Part shown: positions 61,068-64,000 of the stretch, one piece after another
Layout: each line of letters begins with the position of its first letter
How positions within the stretch are numbered: position 1 is the first letter of the stretch
NCBI GenBank assembly: GCA_000989565.1
Contig: LBOO01000002.1
Coordinates: forward strand, 1-64,000
DNA from: Candidatus Peregrinibacteria bacterium GW2011_GWA2_33_10
Lineage (GTDB): Bacteria > Patescibacteriota > Gracilibacteria > UBA1369 > GWC2-33-13
DNA: 64,000 bases
Reading direction: 5' to 3'
Position numbers and translations under genes: made by a program
The notes under the pieces: model-generated
The model's database searches: none
Told to the model about the DNA's origin: nothing
What the model saw: only the letters and a program-made list of their open reading frames with translations

Positions 61068-61091
61068 AAAAAAAGGTTTTAAATAATAATT

Positions 61092-62204
61092 TTAAGTTTT
61101 ATTTATTTCTTCATGCGGGTTTAGTACTTCCTGATATTCTAACTCATAAATATGCAAAAATGCCAGCGTTAAAGTTAAAATTAATGGACCAAAAATTAAA
61201 CCCTGAAAGCCGAAAGCAAACACGCCACCTAAAATAACAAGTAAAACCGCTAATGGATGCAATTCCGCCGATGACCCGATTAAATAAGGTTTGACCAAAT
61301 TATCTGATAAGCTGACAACGACTAATCCCCAAATAAGCATAAGTACTCCGGCAAGAATTTTTCCGGTTGCAAAGAAGGAGATAGCAAAAGGAAGCCAAAC
61401 AATCGATGTTCCCAAATAGGGGACAGGGGATAGTAAGGCAGCGATGCCGCCCCAAAAAACCGAATTATTCACACCTCCGACAAACAGTGCTATTCCCACT
61501 AAAAATCCTTGAATAATGGCAGCTCCAAAAACTCCAAATATCAGTGCTTTCATCAACTGATAAATTTTTTCCATTAACTCATCACGAAATTTAGGAGAAA
61601 GAGGCAGTAAACTTTTAAAATGATTTACAATAAATTTTCCCTCTTTCAAAAAATAAAAAATCGCTAAAATAAAAATCAATAAATGAACCGCGATAACAGA
61701 TAAATGTTTTAATAAATTTTTTGTGTTTTCAAGAAGAAACCCGCTTATAGTACCGACAAAATCTCCCGCAACAGAAATAAAATTATTTGTTGAAATAAAA
61801 TTTAGTCCTTGAAGGTCTTTGACAATGTTATAAATCCAAGGATATTTCTCCAATTGCGGTATGATTTCACTGCCATTTGTTTCAAAAGTTGCCACCTTCT
61901 CCGATATTACTTTGTAAGCATCAGTTGCTTGATTCATAAATGAAACAAAAAATAGCGCTAAAATACCATCTATTACAACAAAAACAAACAAAGTTGTTAA
62001 AATCGCCGATAAAATCTTAGGAAACTTTAATCGAATTTGTAAAAAATTGTGTACAGGATTAATGGCTGTGGCAATTATAGCGGCTATAAATAAAGTGCTT
62101 AAAAAAGATGAAACAAATATAAAAAGCACAATAATCAACAAAATCAAAGTCCCTAAAAGAAAATATTTCTGCAGATCTTTAACCACTTGATGATTTCGCT
62201 CCAT
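61092..62204 (-). CDS. AI-2E family permease-like protein
   Basis: The 370-residue protein has the full AI-2E transporter layout. Two N-terminal helices (about 15-50) contain a helix-breaking A-I-I-A-T-A-I-N-P. A soluble loop follows, then five C-terminal helices with L-L-S-P-V-P-Y-L-G-T-S-I-V-W-L-P and L-V-K-P-Y-L-I-G-S. L-G-G-V-F-A-F-G-F-Q-G-L-I-F-G-P is the family's end motif. Some members transport autoinducer-2 and others move Na+ or H+, so the substrate is not known. Complete. Confidence 0.93.
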   Translation of the reverse strand: MERNHQVVKDLQKYFLLGTLILLIIVLFIFVSSFLSTLFIAAIIATAINPVHNFLQIRLKFPKILSAILTTLFVFVVIDGILALFFVSFMNQATDAYKVISEKVATFETNGSEIIPQLEKYPWIYNIVKDLQGLNFISTNNFISVAGDFVGTISGFLLENTKNLLKHLSVIAVHLLIFILAIFYFLKEGKFIVNHFKSLLPLSPKFRDELMEKIYQLMKALIFGVFGAAIIQGFLVGIALFVGGVNNSVFWGGIAALLSPVPYLGTSIVWLPFAISFFATGKILAGVLMLIWGLVVVSLSDNLVKPYLIGSSAELHPLAVLLVILGGVFAFGFQGLIFGPLILTLTLAFLHIYELEYQEVLNPHEEINKT

Positions 62205-62259
62205 TTTTGTTTATTTAATTAATTTTATTATTATCTAATTATAGCAAAAAATAAAGTCA

Positions 62260-62976
62260 TTAAGCAATTACATGTTTCTCATACACTCCAATCAAATGCA
62301 CCTTGCTCTTTTTAAAAAACTTATCCATCAAAAACTCCAAAAAACACGCGAATCTAAAAAGAATCTCATTAAAACTAATATAGCTTGGATCCCCATTCAA
62401 AATTAAATCCCTTTTCTTAAATCCAATATTCGAAAGTGTCCTATTAATCGTCCTCACAGAATTAATCCTATAAAACTTTGAAAAAGTATCATTCTCCTGC
62501 CGATTATAAAGCCTTTTTGTAAAAAAATCGTGAAATCTTTCAGGAATTAACCTTATTATCCAAACATTATAATTCCATGAATTCGGAGTTAAAAACATTA
62601 CTTTCCCTGAAGGCTTCAAAACTCGATAAATTTCCTTAAATACCTTTTCCGGATCTTCAATGTGCTCCAATGTCCACGCACTAACAACCAAATCAAAAAA
62701 ATTATCTTGAAATGGCAATTTTTCTGCTTTCCCCGGAAATTTATTTTTAATAAAAGAATTCTTATCAAGCGCCCTCTGATCCGGATCAATTCCATATGTT
62801 TCATTTGTCTTAGCATAGACATTCTTCATATATTCATTATGTCCACAACCAATGTCCAGAATCTTACTCCCTTTCATCAAAAACCCATCAATAATTTGTC
62901 TATAGACACTCTGACTATCCTCCCATCCTTTATTCTTTTGTCTATATTTCTCCCGATAAAATTCCTGTTTATTCAT
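62260..62976 (-). CDS. SAM-dependent methyltransferase under TGTCTA-type sites
   Basis: The 238-residue protein has a class I methyltransferase core (about 35-140). Motif I is I-L-D-I-G-C-G-H-N-E-Y, then Y-G-I-D-P-D-Q-R-A and F-D-L-V-V-S-A-W-T-L-E-H-I-E-D-P. P-S-G-K-V-M-F-L-T-P-N follows. The ending is larger than in plain Methyltransf_11 proteins and fits enzymes that modify glycans or lipids. Its promoter region (62991-63039) and first codons hold TGTCTA/TAGACA sites like those over the HTH gene, including TGTCTATAGACA (62897-62908) within the gene. Confidence 0.88.
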   Translation of the reverse strand: MNKQEFYREKYRQKNKGWEDSQSVYRQIIDGFLMKGSKILDIGCGHNEYMKNVYAKTNETYGIDPDQRALDKNSFIKNKFPGKAEKLPFQDNFFDLVVSAWTLEHIEDPEKVFKEIYRVLKPSGKVMFLTPNSWNYNVWIIRLIPERFHDFFTKRLYNRQENDTFSKFYRINSVRTINRTLSNIGFKKRDLILNGDPSYISFNEILFRFACFLEFLMDKFFKKSKVHLIGVYEKHVIA

Positions 62977-63039
62977 ACAATTTTTTAAAATGTCTATCGC
63001 ATAATAACATTTTTATCCAACTTTAGACAAAAATGTCTG
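62897..63039. promoter_or_regulatory. second cluster of TGTCTA/TAGACA sites and a promoter
   Basis: Exact hexamers start at 62897, 62903, 62939, 62991 and 63024, with a near-copy at 63034. TAGACA-N4-TGTCTG (63024-63039) overlaps a minus-strand promoter TTGTCT-18-TATTAT (63001-63030). The site at 62991 lies at the predicted transcription start. Confidence 0.6.
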
Positions 63040-63053
63040 CAAATTTTGTCCTC

Positions 63054-63317
63054 TTATTTATAAAACTTCTTAATCCAAATTTTTTTAACTTTAAAAATAG
63101 ATAAACTTGATAAAATAAATGCCAAAGCCGGAATGATCGCATTTATAAAAGGATCAGGCAATTTCGCCAACAAGAAAAAAATTAAAACAACAATGTAAGT
63201 AAATAAACAAACAATAATTTTTCGAGTCCAACTCGTTTCCCAAGCTTTATCCGCTTCCACTCGCTTGTTTCTGGCTTTTATTATTTCAATTTCTTTTAAA
63301 ATTTCATCATTTTTCAT
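63054..63317 (-). CDS. small two-helix membrane protein, translationally coupled
   Basis: The 87-residue protein has a charged N-terminal part (I-I-K-A-R-N-K-R-V-E-A-D-K-A-W-E), two transmembrane helices (about 33-53 and 57-75) and a basic tail (K-V-K-K-I-W-I-K-K). It is not recognised. The ATG at 63317 overlaps the stop of the upstream gene as ATGA (63314-63317), so this start is better than the upstream in-frame one at 63365. That also implies coupling of the two genes. Confidence 0.62.
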   Translation of the reverse strand: MKNDEILKEIEIIKARNKRVEADKAWETSWTRKIIVCLFTYIVVLIFFLLAKLPDPFINAIIPALAFILSSLSIFKVKKIWIKKFYK

Positions 63318-63796
63318 AATTGCCCAACAATAACAATATAATTTTTCCCATATTTTTTCGCGCATTTAGGACAAGTCGTATACCACATATACATTTTTTG
63401 AATTTCTAAATTTTTCTCCTGCGCGTATCTTTCGAAGTCCTTACACCATTTGCCTGTTTCTTTGTAATTACCCTCATAAACTTTAAACAAAAACTTTCCA
63501 CTTGATTTTACATTTTCAATATCCTTAATCTCTTTATTTACAGCCACATAAAGATCCATATTCCATTTTGAAGTATGATCAGAAAGACAAAGCCAATCAT
63601 CACTTAACTTTGCGCCGGCAGCTTCAACTTTTTTCATCATTCTCGTAATAACTTGCCCAAAATTAATAGGCATATAAAACAAAGAAAAAACTTTATCTTT
63701 AATAAACAACTTATCCTTCCATTCAACAATTTTCCCATCCCAAGGCGCAGGATCAAATTTCGGACAACATTCAGGTTTTTGATTAGTGTCGTTCAT
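63314..63796 (-). CDS. conserved protein, possible GyrI-like fold with C-x-x-C
   Basis: The 160-residue protein has C-C-P-K-F-D-P-A-P-W-D near the start and a mid-part with I-T-R-M-M-K-K-V-E-A-A-G-A-K. L-Y-V-A-V-N-K-E-I and F-K-V-Y-E-G-N-Y-K-E-T-G-K-W follow. It ends with T-T-C-P-K-C-A-K-K-Y-G-K-N-Y. Relatives are often annotated as hydrolase without proof. The V-Y-E-G-x-Y-K-x-x-G-K-W pattern resembles the GyrI/SOUL small-molecule-binding fold, which is inference. The C-terminal C-P-K-C may bind metal. Confidence 0.65.
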   Translation of the reverse strand: MNDTNQKPECCPKFDPAPWDGKIVEWKDKLFIKDKVFSLFYMPINFGQVITRMMKKVEAAGAKLSDDWLCLSDHTSKWNMDLYVAVNKEIKDIENVKSSGKFLFKVYEGNYKETGKWCKDFERYAQEKNLEIQKMYMWYTTCPKCAKKYGKNYIVIVGQL

Positions 63797-63918
63797 GTAA
63801 AAAAATAAATAAATTCGAATTCCTATTGCTACATACTAATTACTAGATACTAAAATTTGCGCCAAATAAGTACGTTAAAATACAAATTTAGCAATAGTGT
63901 GAGCAATAGTAACTAGGG

Positions 63919-63943
63919 AAAAATTTGCCAGGTGCAAATTTTT
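63919..63943 (-). terminator. terminator of tRNA-Ser(UGA)
   Basis: A 10-bp stem AAAAATTTGC / GCAAATTTTT with a 5-nt loop directly follows the tRNA 3' end on the minus strand. Confidence 0.7.
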
Positions 63944-64000
63944 GGCGGAGGGACTGGGATTCGAACCCAGGAGACTCCAGGGGAGCCTAACGGTTTTCAA
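63943..64000 (-). tRNA. tRNA-Ser (anticodon UGA), 5' part outside window
   Basis: The minus strand shows the 3' portion: the anticodon TGA (63999-63997), long class II variable arm (AGGCTCC / GGAGTCT), and T arm CTGGG-TTCGAAT-CCCAG. The acceptor half TCCCTCC, a G discriminator and encoded CCA (63943-63945) follow. The 5' half is cut by the right window edge. Confidence 0.88.

Noticed and set aside
1-64000. CRISPR array, insertion sequence or prophage
   Set aside because: No regularly spaced direct repeats, no transposase, integrase or phage structural genes were found on either strand.
1-64000. UGA recoded to glycine, as in Gracilibacteria
   Set aside because: Several complete genes end on TGA at their family length or in an ATGA overlap, and no conserved Gly position is read from TGA.

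Overview
The window is a low-GC (about one third by eye), gene-dense stretch with short intergenic gaps. UGA acts as an ordinary stop (for example at 22572-22574, 57562-57564 and 63314-63316), so code 11 applies and the UGA-recoding Gracilibacteria and Absconditabacteria are excluded. The gene set suggests a Patescibacteria/CPR-type bacterium. It includes a DUF4012 protein, VanW/PG-binding proteins, orphan VirB2-like pilins, a kinase-dCMP deaminase fusion, an IspDF fusion, tail-anchored HTH and hypothetical proteins, and many genes without a clear Shine-Dalgarno site. It is richer in biosynthesis than most such genomes (carB, pyrD, guaA, pdxS/pdxT, folE, the MEP pathway, class A PBP). A Peregrinibacteria-like lineage is possible, but that placement is only inference.

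Layout. 1-12.98 kb: a cut M20 peptidase, a TrmB-type regulator, a degenerate methyltransferase-like protein, full-length carB, a frameshifted small gene, a CARDB protein, pdxS, a CNNM/CorC-type transporter, an FN3/Ig surface protein, a ComEC-like hydrolase and murA. 13.1-19.1 kb: cell-surface block with an O-antigen-ligase/TPR protein, a CARDB+SLH protein, an orphan VirB2-like pilin, a second anchored CARDB protein and a C39-like peptidase. 19.2-21.3 kb: lysyl-tRNA synthetase fused to an HD domain. 21.4-25.0 kb: accessory zone with an NmrA-like reductase, two VOC genes (one truncated), a Cys-rich lipoprotein and at least four gene remnants. 25.0-34.5 kb: a long minus-strand run with dCMP deaminase fusion, L,D-transpeptidase, O-methyltransferase, dGTPase, ispDF, dxr, a GT-C-like membrane protein and a SpoU methyltransferase. 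34.7-42.5 kb: membrane-tethered HTH protein, K+ channel, second pilin, PRC-barrel protein, DUF4012 protein, guaA, an inactive-looking rhodanese and a tail-anchored unknown. 42.5-48.6 kb: recR-folE-pdxT, then ispE-VKOR-PBP. 48.7-55.3 kb: rny, YtxH protein, two kinds of VanW protein around pyrD, and a lipoprotein. 55.5-64 kb: tRNA-Ser(GCU), MATE exporter, HicB-like orphan, rimO, phosphoesterase, a large hairpin element, DUF4342, TspO, AI-2E permease, methyltransferase, two coupled small genes and a cut tRNA-Ser(UGA).

Together these genes cover isoprenoid precursor synthesis (dxr, ispDF, ispE), PLP synthesis (pdxS, pdxT), pyrimidine and GMP synthesis, nucleotide-pool control (dGTPase, dCMP deaminase), and peptidoglycan and surface-layer building (murA, PBP, YkuD, VanW, SLH, O-antigen-ligase-like, DUF4012).

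The most interesting signal is regulatory. The hexamer TGTCTA/TAGACA, often as an inverted repeat, is strongly clustered over three promoters: the SpoU methyltransferase, the membrane-tethered HTH protein, and a distant methyltransferase at 62.98 kb. This points to an undescribed regulon, or to a DNA-membrane tethering system, with the HTH protein as the obvious candidate binder. A second unexplained signal is a hairpin element family sharing a 20-bp core, at 11684-11723 and 59800-59925.
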